64,000 nucleotides of DNA. Source: Glycomyces sp040645615. Its GTDB lineage: Bacteria; Actinomycetota; Actinomycetes; Mycobacteriales; Micromonosporaceae. Below the pieces are notes generated by a model. That model worked only from the letters and a program-made list of their open reading frames with translations, searched no databases and was not told the origin of the DNA. This document shows, in pieces, positions 6,952 to 15,536 of the stretch. Each line of letters begins with the position of its first letter. Positions within the stretch are counted from its first letter, which is position 1. A program made the translations under genes and the position numbers. Location of the stretch: the NCBI RefSeq assembly GCF_040645615.1, contig NZ_JBEYYO010000011.1:62001-126000 (forward strand), in the 5' to 3' direction.

Positions 6952-9354
6952 GTGACAACACCCATGCTGGCAGGTGAGCGCGGTCTGACGGCCGCCGAGG
7001 TGGCCGAGCGCGTCGAGGCCGGAGAGGTCAACGAGGCCAAGCGGCACACGAGCCGCCCGCTCTCGGCGATCCTGCGCGCCAACTTCTTCACCCCCCTGAA
7101 CGCCGTCATCGGCATCCTCGCGGTCATCGCGATCGGCTTCACCGCCGTGGAGAAAGGCTTCCTCGAAGGGCTCAAGCAGGGCCTGTTCGCCGGGGTCATC
7201 ATCGCCAACATCGCCATCGGCACGATCCAGGAGCTGCGCGCCAAGCGCACCCTCGACAAGCTCTCGCTCCTCAACCGCTCCAACGCGAAGGTCCTGCGCG
7301 ACGGCGAACTCCAGGAGATCGCACCCGAGCGGATCGTCCGGGACGACCTGGTCTACCTCGAACCGGGCGACCGCGTCGTGGTCGACGGGCCCGTCGTCGA
7401 GTCCCGCAACCTGGAGATCGACGAGTCGCTGCTCACCGGCGAGGCCGACCCGGTCGCCAAGGCCCCCGCCGACGAGGTCCGCTCAGGGTCCTTCGCCGTC
7501 GCCGGGACCGGCCTGTTCCGCGCCGAGCAGATCGGCGCCGACTCCTACGCCGCCAAGCTCGTCGAAGAGGCCTCCAAGTTCACCCTCGCGCGCTCGGAGC
7601 TGCGCGAGGGCATCAACCGCTTCATCAAGCTCATCAACTGGCTCATCGTCCCCATCGCGGTGCTGCTCATCATCAGCCAGCTCGCCGACGCCGCCAACTG
7701 GCGCGACATCGTCGTCAGGACCGTCGCCGGGATCGTCCCGATGATCCCCGAAGGGCTCGTGCTCCTCACCTCCGTGGCCTTCGCCGTCGGCGTCATCCGC
7801 CTCGGCGCGCGCAAATGCCTCGTCCAGGAACTGCCCGCGATCGAAGGCCTGGCCCGCACCGACGTGCTGTGCCTGGACAAGACCGGGACCCTCACCGAAG
7901 GCGGCATGGACGTCGACGAGGTCCGGCCCTTCGAAGGCGTCGACGCCGCGGCCGTGGACGAGGCGCTCGCGGCCCTCGCCTCCTCCGACGACAGCCCCAA
8001 CCCGACCATGCAGGCCCTCGCCGCCCACCTGAACGAGCACGAGATCCTCGACCCGTTCTGGCGCGTCATCGACGTCATGCCGTTCTCCTCGGCCCGCAAA
8101 TGGAGCGGCACCCGCTTCACCGACCACGGCACCTGGCTCCTCGGCGCGCCCGACGTGCTCCTGGACTCCGGCGACCCGATGGCCCTCGAAGCCGACATGC
8201 TCGCCGCCCAAGGCCTGCGCGTCCTCGCGCTCGTCACCGCCGAGACCGCCTCCACCACCGGCGGCGTCACCGGCGTCAAGGCCAAAGCGCTCGTGATCCT
8301 TCGCCAGCGCCTGCGCTCGACCGCCGCCGCGACCCTCGCCTACTTCAAGGAGCAGGGCGTCGCGGTCAAGATCATCTCCGGGGACTCCCCCGCCGCCGTG
8401 GGCGCGGTCGCCGCGCAGCTCGGCGTCGAGGGCGCGGCCGACACCGTGGACGCCCGCCGCCTCCCCGAAGACCCCGAGGAGCTCGCCGACCTGCTGGAGC
8501 GGGCCACGATCTTCGGGCGCGTCAAACCGCACCAGAAGCAGGCGTTCGTCAAGGCCCTCCAGTCGCGTGGCCACACCGTGGCCATGACCGGCGACGGCGT
8601 CAACGACGTGCTCGCTTTGAAGGACGCCGACCTCGGCATCGCGATGGGCTCGGGTTCCTCCGCGGCCCGGTCGGTCGCCCAGGTGGTGCTCCTGGACGAC
8701 GAGTTCGCGACCCTCCCGCACGTCGTCGACGAAGGCCGCCGGGTCCTGGGGAACATCGGGCGCGTCTCGAACCTGTTCTTGACCAAGACCGTGTACGCGA
8801 TCAGCCTCGCGCTGTTCATCGCCCTCGGCGCGATCACGGCGTGGATCGCCGGGAACGAGCCGCTGCCGTACCCGTTCCTGCCGATCCACCAGTCGCTGAT
8901 CAACCTGTTCACGATCGGCCTCCCGGCGTTCTTCCTCGCGCTGGCCCCGACCTTCGACCGGGCCCGGCCCGGGTTCGTCAAACGGGTCCTCAAGTTCGCT
9001 ATCCCGGCCGGGATCTGCTGCGCGGTGCCCACGTTCGTGGTCTACCTCGCCGCGCTCGCGCACGACGGCTACGACTCGGACCTGCCGCAGACCACCGCGG
9101 CGATCACGCTGTTCTGCCTCGCCTTGGCCGCGCTCGCGATCGTGGCGAAGCCGTACACGTGGTGGAAGGCGCTCCTGGTGGGCGGCTGCGCGGCCGCGTT
9201 CGTGACCGTGCTGGCCGTGCCGCCGTTCGCGCGGTTCTACGAACTGGAGCTGCCGGGTGTGTGGAACACCACGGCCGCGGCGATCGGGGTGGGATCCGGG
9301 GTGGCCGCGCTGCTGTTTTGGCTGGTCGTGAGGCCCAAGCACCTGAAGGACTGA
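6952..9354 (+). CDS. CtpE-like P-type cation ATPase
   Basis: This 800-residue membrane ATPase belongs to the HAD superfamily. Actuator motif TGEA lies at about residues 162-165. PEGL (266-269) in membrane segment M4 is the ion-binding site typical of P2-type and CtpE-like pumps. DKTGTLT carries the phosphorylated Asp309, and the hinge motif GDGVND is at 547-552. Eight to ten membrane segments are visible. There is no N-terminal metal-binding domain and no CPx motif, so it is not a copper or zinc P1B pump. Mycobacterial CtpE, which it resembles in length and motifs, is reported as a calcium-uptake ATPase; the substrate here is an inference. The GTG start seems leaderless. Confidence 0.88.
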   Translation: MTTPMLAGERGLTAAEVAERVEAGEVNEAKRHTSRPLSAILRANFFTPLNAVIGILAVIAIGFTAVEKGFLEGLKQGLFAGVIIANIAIGTIQELRAKRTLDKLSLLNRSNAKVLRDGELQEIAPERIVRDDLVYLEPGDRVVVDGPVVESRNLEIDESLLTGEADPVAKAPADEVRSGSFAVAGTGLFRAEQIGADSYAAKLVEEASKFTLARSELREGINRFIKLINWLIVPIAVLLIISQLADAANWRDIVVRTVAGIVPMIPEGLVLLTSVAFAVGVIRLGARKCLVQELPAIEGLARTDVLCLDKTGTLTEGGMDVDEVRPFEGVDAAAVDEALAALASSDDSPNPTMQALAAHLNEHEILDPFWRVIDVMPFSSARKWSGTRFTDHGTWLLGAPDVLLDSGDPMALEADMLAAQGLRVLALVTAETASTTGGVTGVKAKALVILRQRLRSTAAATLAYFKEQGVAVKIISGDSPAAVGAVAAQLGVEGAADTVDARRLPEDPEELADLLERATIFGRVKPHQKQAFVKALQSRGHTVAMTGDGVNDVLALKDADLGIAMGSGSSAARSVAQVVLLDDEFATLPHVVDEGRRVLGNIGRVSNLFLTKTVYAISLALFIALGAITAWIAGNEPLPYPFLPIHQSLINLFTIGLPAFFLALAPTFDRARPGFVKRVLKFAIPAGICCAVPTFVVYLAALAHDGYDSDLPQTTAAITLFCLALAALAIVAKPYTWWKALLVGGCAAAFVTVLAVPPFARFYELELPGVWNTTAAAIGVGSGVAALLFWLVVRPKHLKD

Positions 9355-9355
9355 G

Positions 9356-9376
9356 CCGCTACATCGGATGTAGCGG
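9356..9376 (+). repeat. Hairpin after the ctpE-like gene
   Basis: CCGCTACAT and ATGTAGCGG form a perfect 9-bp stem with loop CGG two bases after the stop codon. It has no T-run, so it could be a weak terminator, an mRNA stabiliser or part of an operator. Confidence 0.45.
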
Positions 9377-9415
9377 ATACTCGCTGGAAAAGTGTCGGTG
9401 GTGTAGCGCCTACTG

Positions 9416-9436
9416 AGTGAACCGAGAGTTTTCACT
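9416..9436. promoter_or_regulatory. Candidate operator of the Drr-type ABC exporter
   Basis: AGTGAA and TTCACT form an inverted repeat with a 9-bp spacer, ending 12 bp before the ABC ATPase start. The size and position fit a TetR/PadR-type dimer binding site. No regulator gene is adjacent, so the binding protein is unknown. Confidence 0.4.
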
Positions 9437-9448
9437 GAGGAGGCCGTC

Positions 9449-10408
9449 ATGGCGCAGCGGGAGATCGCGATCCGAGCCGAGGGGCTCGTCAAGCACTTCA
9501 AGGACATCAAGGCCGTCGACGGCGTGGACCTGGAGGTCCCGGCCGGGACCGTGTACGGCGTGCTCGGCCCGAACGGGGCCGGGAAGACCACCACGGTGCG
9601 GATGCTGGCCACGCTGCTGCGCCCCGACGCGGGCACCGCGACGGTGTTCGGGAACGACATCGTGGCCGACCCGGCCTCGGTGCGGTCGCAGGTGAGCCTG
9701 ACCGGTCAGTACGCGTCGGTGGACGAGGACCTGACCGGGGTGGAGAACCTGGTGCTGCTGTCGCGCCTGTACGGGTACGCCAAGCCGGCGGCGCGGTCGC
9801 GGGCCGAGGACCTCCTGGAGGCGTTCGGGCTCTCGTACGCCGCCGGGAAGCAGGTCAAGAGCTATTCGGGCGGGATGCGGCGCAGGCTCGACATCGCCGC
9901 GTCGATCATCATCACCCCCAAGCTGTTGTTCCTGGACGAGCCGACCACCGGTCTGGACCCCCGTAGCCGGAACCAGGTGTGGGACGTGATCCGCACGATC
10001 GTCGGTGAGGGCACCACGGTCATGCTCACGACCCAGTACCTCGAGGAGGCCGACCAGCTGGCGGGCCGCATCGCGGTCATCGACACCGGCAAGGTCATCG
10101 CCGAGGGCACCCCAGGGCAGCTGAAGTCCTCGGTGGGCGCGGGCTCGATCAAGCTGCGGCTCCACCACGCCGACCAGAGAGAGCACGCCCAGAGCGTGCT
10201 CACCGCGGCGCTCGGCGTCGAGGCCGAACTCGACGACGACCCGGTGGCGCTCGTCGCGCGGCTGGCGCCGGGCGAGGACAACGCGGTGCAGGGCGCGCAC
10301 GCGTTGAGCGAGCTGGCGAAAGCCGGCATCCTCGTCGACGACTTCTCGCTCGGCCAGCCGAGCCTGGACGAGGTCTTCCTCGCCCTCACCGAGCGCGTCG
10401 ACGCCTAG
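9449..10408 (+). CDS. Daunorubicin-resistance-type ABC exporter, ATPase subunit (DrrA-like)
   Basis: This cytoplasmic ATPase of 319 residues should power an ABC-2 exporter. Walker A GPNGAGKTT is at residues 40-48. The Q-loop region TGQYASVDEDLTGVENL, the ABC signature SYSGGMRRRLDIAA and Walker B LLFLDEPTTGLDP are all intact. The C-terminal 90 residues resemble the DrrA regulatory tail. A good ribosome site (gaggaggcc) precedes the ATG. The permease follows after 31 nt, so the two form an operon. DrrAB pairs typically export hydrophobic drugs or lipids; the substrate cannot be read from the sequence. Confidence 0.92.
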   Translation: MAQREIAIRAEGLVKHFKDIKAVDGVDLEVPAGTVYGVLGPNGAGKTTTVRMLATLLRPDAGTATVFGNDIVADPASVRSQVSLTGQYASVDEDLTGVENLVLLSRLYGYAKPAARSRAEDLLEAFGLSYAAGKQVKSYSGGMRRRLDIAASIIITPKLLFLDEPTTGLDPRSRNQVWDVIRTIVGEGTTVMLTTQYLEEADQLAGRIAVIDTGKVIAEGTPGQLKSSVGAGSIKLRLHHADQREHAQSVLTAALGVEAELDDDPVALVARLAPGEDNAVQGAHALSELAKAGILVDDFSLGQPSLDEVFLALTERVDA

Positions 10409-10439
10409 ACAGACTTTGAGAGAAGAAGAGGAACCGATC

Positions 10440-11297
10440 ATGGCTTTCACCGAGACCAAGACGAGCACCGATCAGGACGCGCCCGCGCCGGTCGAGAAGG
10501 AGCGGCTGCAAAGGCTCCTGGCCCAGGGGGAGCGTCCGGCCCCGCCGAGCGCGTTCGCGTCGGCGCGGACCTTCGCCTGGCGTTCGATGCTGAAGATCAA
10601 GCACGTGCCCGAGCAGTTGAGCGACATCCTGGTGTTCCCGATCATCATGCTGCTGATGTTCACGTACCTGTTCGGCGGCGCGATCGCCGGAGGCACCGGC
10701 GACTATCTGCAGTTCCTGCTGCCGGGCATCATGGTCATGAGCATCGTGATGACCACGATCTACACGGGCATGTCGGTGAACATCGACATCAACAAGGGCG
10801 TGTCGGACCGGTTCCGCACCCTGCCGATCTGGCGGGCCGCGCCGATGGTCGGGTACCTGCTGGCGGACATGTTCCGGTACGCGGCGGCCGGGGCGATCAT
10901 GTTCGGCACCGGCATGGTCATGGGCTACCGGCCCGAGGGCGGCGCGGTCGGCGTGCTGCTGGGCGTGGGGCTGCTGCTGGTGTTCTGCTTCGCGTTCTCG
11001 TGGATCTGGACCTGGCTGGGCCTGATCACGCGGTCGGAGAAGACCGTCATGTCGATCTCGATGTCGATCCTGTTCCCGATGACGTTCCTGTCGAACATCA
11101 TGGTCGACCCGTCCACGATGCCCGGCTGGCTCCAGCCGGTCGTGAAGAACACCCCGATCAGCCAGCTGGTCGACGGCGTGCGGGGCCTGTTCGACGGCGA
11201 CGTGTCGTCGGCGGCGATCGCCACGACACTGATCTGGTCGGCCGGATTCATCGTGGTGTTCGGCTTCCTGACCCTGAGGGCCTACAACCGCAAGTGA
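10440..11297 (+). CDS. ABC-2 type exporter permease (DrrB-like)
   Basis: This is a 285-residue membrane protein with a hydrophilic N-terminus of about 55 residues and six predicted helices. It has the ABC-2 features GVSDRFRTLPIWRAAP (coupling region) and FPMTFLSNIMVDPSTMPGWL near the C-terminal periplasmic loop. It starts at the ATG 10440-10442 after the AGAGGAA site. It pairs with the DrrA-like ATPase and is followed by a strong hairpin terminator. Confidence 0.9.
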   Translation: MAFTETKTSTDQDAPAPVEKERLQRLLAQGERPAPPSAFASARTFAWRSMLKIKHVPEQLSDILVFPIIMLLMFTYLFGGAIAGGTGDYLQFLLPGIMVMSIVMTTIYTGMSVNIDINKGVSDRFRTLPIWRAAPMVGYLLADMFRYAAAGAIMFGTGMVMGYRPEGGAVGVLLGVGLLLVFCFAFSWIWTWLGLITRSEKTVMSISMSILFPMTFLSNIMVDPSTMPGWLQPVVKNTPISQLVDGVRGLFDGDVSSAAIATTLIWSAGFIVVFGFLTLRAYNRK

Positions 11298-11320
11298 GAC
11301 TCGAGTCCCAACACCCGACA

Positions 11321-11361
11321 GGGCCGGGCGGAAGGCGCGAAAGCGTCCCGCCCGGCCCTTT
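11321..11361 (+). terminator. Terminator of the ABC exporter operon
   Basis: GGGCCGGGCGG (11321-11331) pairs with CCGCCCGGCCC (11348-11358) across a 16-nt loop and is followed by TTT. The right arm belongs to the first copy of the 58-bp tandem repeat. Confidence 0.6.
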
Positions 11362-11449
11362 CGCCGTAGGCGGGGCCGGGCTGCCGCCGCCGGCGCGAAA
11401 GCGTCCCGCCCGGCCCTTTCGCCGTAGGCGGGGCCGGGCTGCCGCCGCC
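11334..11449. repeat. Two perfect tandem copies of a 58-bp unit
   Basis: Positions 11334-11391 and 11392-11449 are identical by direct comparison. Each unit contains its own inverted repeat (CCCGGCCC / GGGCCGGG), so every copy can fold. The remainder of the 11298-11706 gap holds no supported gene; it is GC-rich sequence between the convergent ABC operon and the AAA regulator. Confidence 0.9.
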
Positions 11450-11706
11450 CGCGAACACGAGTGTCGTCCGGGCCCCGAGTCGAGCCGCCATGACGGCGGC
11501 GACTGGTGTGAGGCGGCAACGCCCGTCAACGAAGGAGCCGCCCACAGGCGGCCAGGCCAAGCCGGTCGCGGCCGACACGCGTCGACCCTCGTGCGACTCG
11601 GGGCCTCCGTCGCAAAGGCGCAGGCCAGCGACGCGCTCGACGTTCGCCGAGGCGCGCCTCGCGCCCGCCGAAGCGCATGCCGCGCGGAGGCCACTGGGTC
11701 GAGGCG

Positions 11707-14700
11707 TCAGCTCAATCGCCACTCCGGGCCGTCGGGGCCCGGGCGGTATACGCACGCCGAGCCGGTCGCCACGGCCGCTTTCAAATGCCCTGCAAGGGCC
11801 GGGTGGCCGTCTTCGATCTTCTTGAGCGTGTTCCTGATCCGGTTGGTCACGGATTTGCGGGCGCGTTCGTGGTTGTCGCCCAGGCGCCTGGCTCGGCCGC
11901 CGAGGCCGGTGGCGGCCTTGAGGTGTTCGATGAGCGCGGCGCGTTCGGCGTCGAGCGCGGCCACGCGGGCGGCGTCGCCGATCGCGGCGGCGGAGTCGAT
12001 CTGCTCGTCGAGGCGTTCGAGGTGCTCCCGGTAGCGGGCGCGGGCCTCGGCGTCGAGCATGTCGTCGCCGCCGAGCCTCGCGTCCAGGGCCACCGCCGGA
12101 CCCGCGTCCGGCTCCAGCAGGTCTCCCGCCGCGATCTCGACCCCAGGAGCAGACAGCAGCCGGTGCAGGTCGGCCAGGCCCTTCGTGTGCGGCAGGTGGA
12201 GCGTGCGCCCCTCGAAGACGAGCGTCCACGTCGAGCCGTCGCGGCGGAACACCGCCTCGTCAGGGCACAGCACCGCCTGCCCGGCTCGCTCGGGGACCGA
12301 TCCGAGTTCGGCGGCGGCCTTGCGGGCGGCCTCGGCCCACGGGCGCGCTTCGAGCGCTTCGGCCCCGGCCGCGGCCTTCGCGAAATGCGCCGCCGCGGTC
12401 TTGGTGTCGCCTTCGGCCGCGGCGAGCACGCCCAGCCAGTAGCTGACCGGGCCGTGGATGCTGGTGCCCCACAACGCGATCAGCCACTCCGTCTCGTACG
12501 GGGCCAGGCGCTCGCGCAGGCGCGCCACGGTCTCGGCGTCCCCATCGGCCACCGCGAGCTCGGCCTCGAAGCGGATCCACATCGGTTCCCAGGTCCCGAA
12601 GTCGGCGCCCTCATGCGGACCGGAGACCAACCGCGTCTCGATCGCGCGGGCCTTGGCGATCTCGCCGCGCCGCAGCGCGGTCAGCCCCGCGAGCAGGTCG
12701 GTGTAGCGCACGTCGAAGACCTCGCTGGGCCCGCGCGGCACCGTCTCGGGGGCCACCCCGCGAGCGAGGCTCAGTTCCCACCTCAGGTGGGCCAGCATGT
12801 GGTCGTGCATCGCGTCGCCGCCGGTGAGCTCGATCGCGGCGTCCAACTGGGACTCGGCGGCGTCGAAGTCGCCTTGGACCATGTGGACCACCGCCCGGTC
12901 GACCATCGCCGCGCCCCTCCAGCGTTCGGTGTCGCTGTCGTCGGCCAGGGCGCAGAACATCGAATGCTGCCCCAGATAGGCCGGGTCGCCCTGTTCGAGG
13001 AGCACGACCCAGCGCAGCGAGGCCGAGTAGAGGCGCATCTCCAAGTCGCCGGTGCGGTGCGTGAGCTCGGCGAGCTCCTCGACGAGGACTTGGCGCTCGG
13101 CGGCGGTGCCGGGGCCCCAATGGACGCCGAACGAGGCCCACAGCCCGAACGAGAGCTCCTCGTCGGAGCCGTGTTCGCGCGCGGCCAGCAGGTACCGGTA
13201 CAGCAGCTGCCGGGTCAACTCCTCGTGGTCGAGGCCCGCCTCGGGGGCCTCCCCGGCCAGGCTCGTGTACGCGAGGGTCTTGAGCCGCACGAGTTCGTCG
13301 ATGCGCTGGTCCTGCGGGACCTCCGTGACGACCCGGGCCAGCAGCATCGGGTCGCCCGAGTCCTCGGCTTCGATGAGGGACTGGTCGTAGAGCCCGCGGG
13401 CCTCGTCCATGCGCCCGCGCCACAGCACGGTCCCGGCGAGGTCGACGCGGAGCTTGACGCGCCGGGCGACCATCTCGGGGGTACAGCGTTCGAGCGCGCG
13501 CCGCAGGTGCTTCTCGGCCCCGGGCACGCTCAGGCATGAGGAGGACTCGACGGCGGCCTTGGCCAGGAAGTCCACCGCGATCTCGGCGTCGAGGTCGTCC
13601 CCGGCGACCCACGCGTGGTGGGCGATCTCGGTGGTGAGCATGAGCTTCTGGAGCGACTCGTCGGCCACCAGGGCCCGCACCACGCAGCCGTGGTGGTGGG
13701 CGGCCTCCTCGTCGCTCATGGTGTTGTAGAGCGTCTCGCGCACCAGGTCGTGGACGAACACGTAGCGGTCCCGCTCGCGGCGGACGAGCCGGGTCTGGCA
13801 GGCCGCGTCGAGCGCCGCCTCGATCTGGTGCACGTCGAGCCCGGCGGCCTGGGCCATGACCCCGGCGTGGAACTCGCGCCCGCCCACCGAGGCGAGGGTG
13901 AGCATGCGGGTGAGCGCTTCGGGGAGCTGGTCGATACGGCGGCGCAGCGCGTCGCGCATCCCGGCACTGGTGGCGTCCACGGGCTGGCCCGAAGCCCACA
14001 GCTGCGCGGTCTGCTCCACGAAGAACGGGTTCCCGCCGGTGCGGCGGGTGATCTCGGACACGGTCTCGGCGTCGGGTTCGGTGCCCACGGTGGCCCTGAC
14101 GAGCGCGGCCACCCCGTCCTCGTCGAGCCCGTCGAGGCTGATCATGGTGGCCTTGGTGACCAGCGACAGCATCCGGGCGCGCAGGTGGTGGCCGGGGTCG
14201 ATCTCGGAGTCGCGGTAGGTGCCCACGAACAGGACCCGCTCGAACCAGGTGTGCTGGCACGCGAACTTGAGCAGTTCGAGGCTGCCCGCGTCGGCGAAGT
14301 GGAGGTCGTCGAGCACGACCAGGATCGGGCCGCGGCGGGCGGCGGCGATGAGCAGCTGGGTCACGGCGTCGAAGAGCTCGAACTCGCCCGGCGGCGAACC
14401 GTCGGCCTCACCCAGGAGCGCCTCGGCGGCGGGCGCGGGCGCGAGGGAGCGCCAGGCGTCCTCGCCCAGGCGCGCGCGCAGGGCCCGCAGGACCTGGGTC
14501 CACAGCCAGTAGTCGGGCACGGCCTCGGATTCCCACGAGGTCGCGAACGCCACGAGCAGGTCGTCGCGGCGGTGGGCGGCGGCATCGGTGACCAGCGCGG
14601 TCTTGCCGATGCCGGCTTCGCCGGTGACGAGGGCGAGGCCCCCGTGGCTGGTCACGGTGCGCTCCACGGCCGAGCGCAGCGCCAGTGCGGGGCGGTCGCG

Positions 14701-14724
14701 CCCGATGAGCAGCGAGTCAGTCAC
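11707..14724 (-). CDS. Large AAA-type ATPase, MalT/LuxR-like transcriptional regulator family
   Basis: This product of about 1005 residues resembles STAND-type signalling ATPases. Residues 8-300 form an AAA_16 domain with Walker A GEAGIGKT (35-42) and Walker B ILVVLDDLHFAD. A middle region of about 500 residues is helical and TPR-like. The C-terminal 200 residues match a domain recurrent in actinobacterial ATPase regulators (FEGRTLHLPHTKGLADLHRLL ... ARKSVTNRIRNTLKKI ... CVYRP), which contains a winged-helix-like segment. There is no LuxR HTH. The start is probably the GTG at 14724 (VTDSLLIGRD); an ATG at 14760 is possible. It is divergent from a small secreted-protein gene. Its ligand is unknown. 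Confidence 0.75.
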   Translation of the reverse strand: MTDSLLIGRDRPALALRSAVERTVTSHGGLALVTGEAGIGKTALVTDAAAHRRDDLLVAFATSWESEAVPDYWLWTQVLRALRARLGEDAWRSLAPAPAAEALLGEADGSPPGEFELFDAVTQLLIAAARRGPILVVLDDLHFADAGSLELLKFACQHTWFERVLFVGTYRDSEIDPGHHLRARMLSLVTKATMISLDGLDEDGVAALVRATVGTEPDAETVSEITRRTGGNPFFVEQTAQLWASGQPVDATSAGMRDALRRRIDQLPEALTRMLTLASVGGREFHAGVMAQAAGLDVHQIEAALDAACQTRLVRRERDRYVFVHDLVRETLYNTMSDEEAAHHHGCVVRALVADESLQKLMLTTEIAHHAWVAGDDLDAEIAVDFLAKAAVESSSCLSVPGAEKHLRRALERCTPEMVARRVKLRVDLAGTVLWRGRMDEARGLYDQSLIEAEDSGDPMLLARVVTEVPQDQRIDELVRLKTLAYTSLAGEAPEAGLDHEELTRQLLYRYLLAAREHGSDEELSFGLWASFGVHWGPGTAAERQVLVEELAELTHRTGDLEMRLYSASLRWVVLLEQGDPAYLGQHSMFCALADDSDTERWRGAAMVDRAVVHMVQGDFDAAESQLDAAIELTGGDAMHDHMLAHLRWELSLARGVAPETVPRGPSEVFDVRYTDLLAGLTALRRGEIAKARAIETRLVSGPHEGADFGTWEPMWIRFEAELAVADGDAETVARLRERLAPYETEWLIALWGTSIHGPVSYWLGVLAAAEGDTKTAAAHFAKAAAGAEALEARPWAEAARKAAAELGSVPERAGQAVLCPDEAVFRRDGSTWTLVFEGRTLHLPHTKGLADLHRLLSAPGVEIAAGDLLEPDAGPAVALDARLGGDDMLDAEARARYREHLERLDEQIDSAAAIGDAARVAALDAERAALIEHLKAATGLGGRARRLGDNHERARKSVTNRIRNTLKKIEDGHPALAGHLKAAVATGSACVYRPGPDGPEWRLS

Positions 14725-15016
14725 TCGACAAGTGTGGCCGAAGGGTGCGACAAACGCCATCCCTTGTGATTCCGGCGCGGCTTCGATGACGTTCGTGTCA
14801 TTCGGGTGTTCTCCCTGCTCGTCGCGGTCCGATTGTCGACATTCGGGCGTTTGGGCCGATCGTGTTTCACGTAAACGAAGCGACGATTACCGAGAGTCCC
14901 TATGGTCTTTCGGAGAGTAGACATCTCGGTGCCGACGGGCGGCTGAGCCGTCGTCACGAGCGATGGTGCGAGGCCGTTCCCGAGCCGGGAGCCGACCGAA
15001 CACGGGAGCAATCCTC

Positions 15017-15484
15017 ATGGCACAGTCCATGTTCAAGCAGGAACGACCCAACTACGCGCGGAAGACCTGGCGCACGGTCCTCATCGGGGCCGCCGTGCCG
15101 CTGGCCGTCCTCGCCGCCGCACCGGCGGTGGGGGCGACCGAGACCGTCACGGCCGAGACCGTGAACGCCGAGCAGCTGCCGGGCCTTCCGGCGCCCGGCC
15201 TGCCCGACCCGGGTCTGCCCGACCCGGGCGTCCCTGACGTCCAGGCGCTGCTGGATCTCCAGCTGTGCCTGGCCGACCTTCAGGCGGCGCTGTCGGTCGA
15301 CGTCGACGTCCCGGCCGAGGCCGAGCAGCTCCCGCTGCCCGGTGACGTGCCGGGTCTGCCGACCGACGTGCCCGACGTGGCCGCGATGAACGAGACCTGC
15401 CAGGCGGTCCTGGCGATCGTCCTCGCGGACGTGCCGCCGGTCGATCCGCCGGTGGAGGTGCCGGTCCCGGATCCGGCCGGGTAG
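15017..15484 (+). CDS. Small secreted Pro-rich protein, unknown function
   Basis: I do not recognise this family. The 155-residue product has a lysine/arginine N-terminus and a hydrophobic stretch ending AAAPAVGATE near residue 37, a plausible Sec signal peptide. The mature part starts with PGLPDPGLPDPGVPD-type repeats. It contains two Cys that could form one disulfide (LQLCLADL and NETCQAV) and ends in a PPVDPPVEVPVPDPAG tail. It lies divergent from the AAA regulator, with nearly 300 bp between them. The protein may be loosely wall-associated. Confidence 0.65.
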   Translation: MAQSMFKQERPNYARKTWRTVLIGAAVPLAVLAAAPAVGATETVTAETVNAEQLPGLPAPGLPDPGLPDPGVPDVQALLDLQLCLADLQAALSVDVDVPAEAEQLPLPGDVPGLPTDVPDVAAMNETCQAVLAIVLADVPPVDPPVEVPVPDPAG

Positions 15485-15497
15485 CGAGCAAGACGAC

Positions 15498-15530
15498 GGG
15501 GGCCCGCGGCGTACGCCGCGGGCCCCCGTT
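15498..15530. terminator. 30-bp perfect palindrome, bidirectional terminator
   Basis: Positions 15498-15527 are a perfect palindrome (GGGGGCCCGCGGCGT and its complement) between two convergent stops (15484 and 15537). It can act as terminator in both directions, although the T-tracts are short. Confidence 0.7.
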
Positions 15531-15536
15531 CACGTG

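Noticed and set aside
7483..9660. 725-codon open frame on the minus strand opposite the P-type ATPase
   Set aside because: High-GC shadow; composition is His/Gly/Arg-rich without any domain, and the plus-strand gene has all family motifs.
14721..15011. 96-codon frame in the divergent gap of the AAA regulator
   Set aside because: Overlaps the likely promoters of two genes and has no domain or ribosome site.
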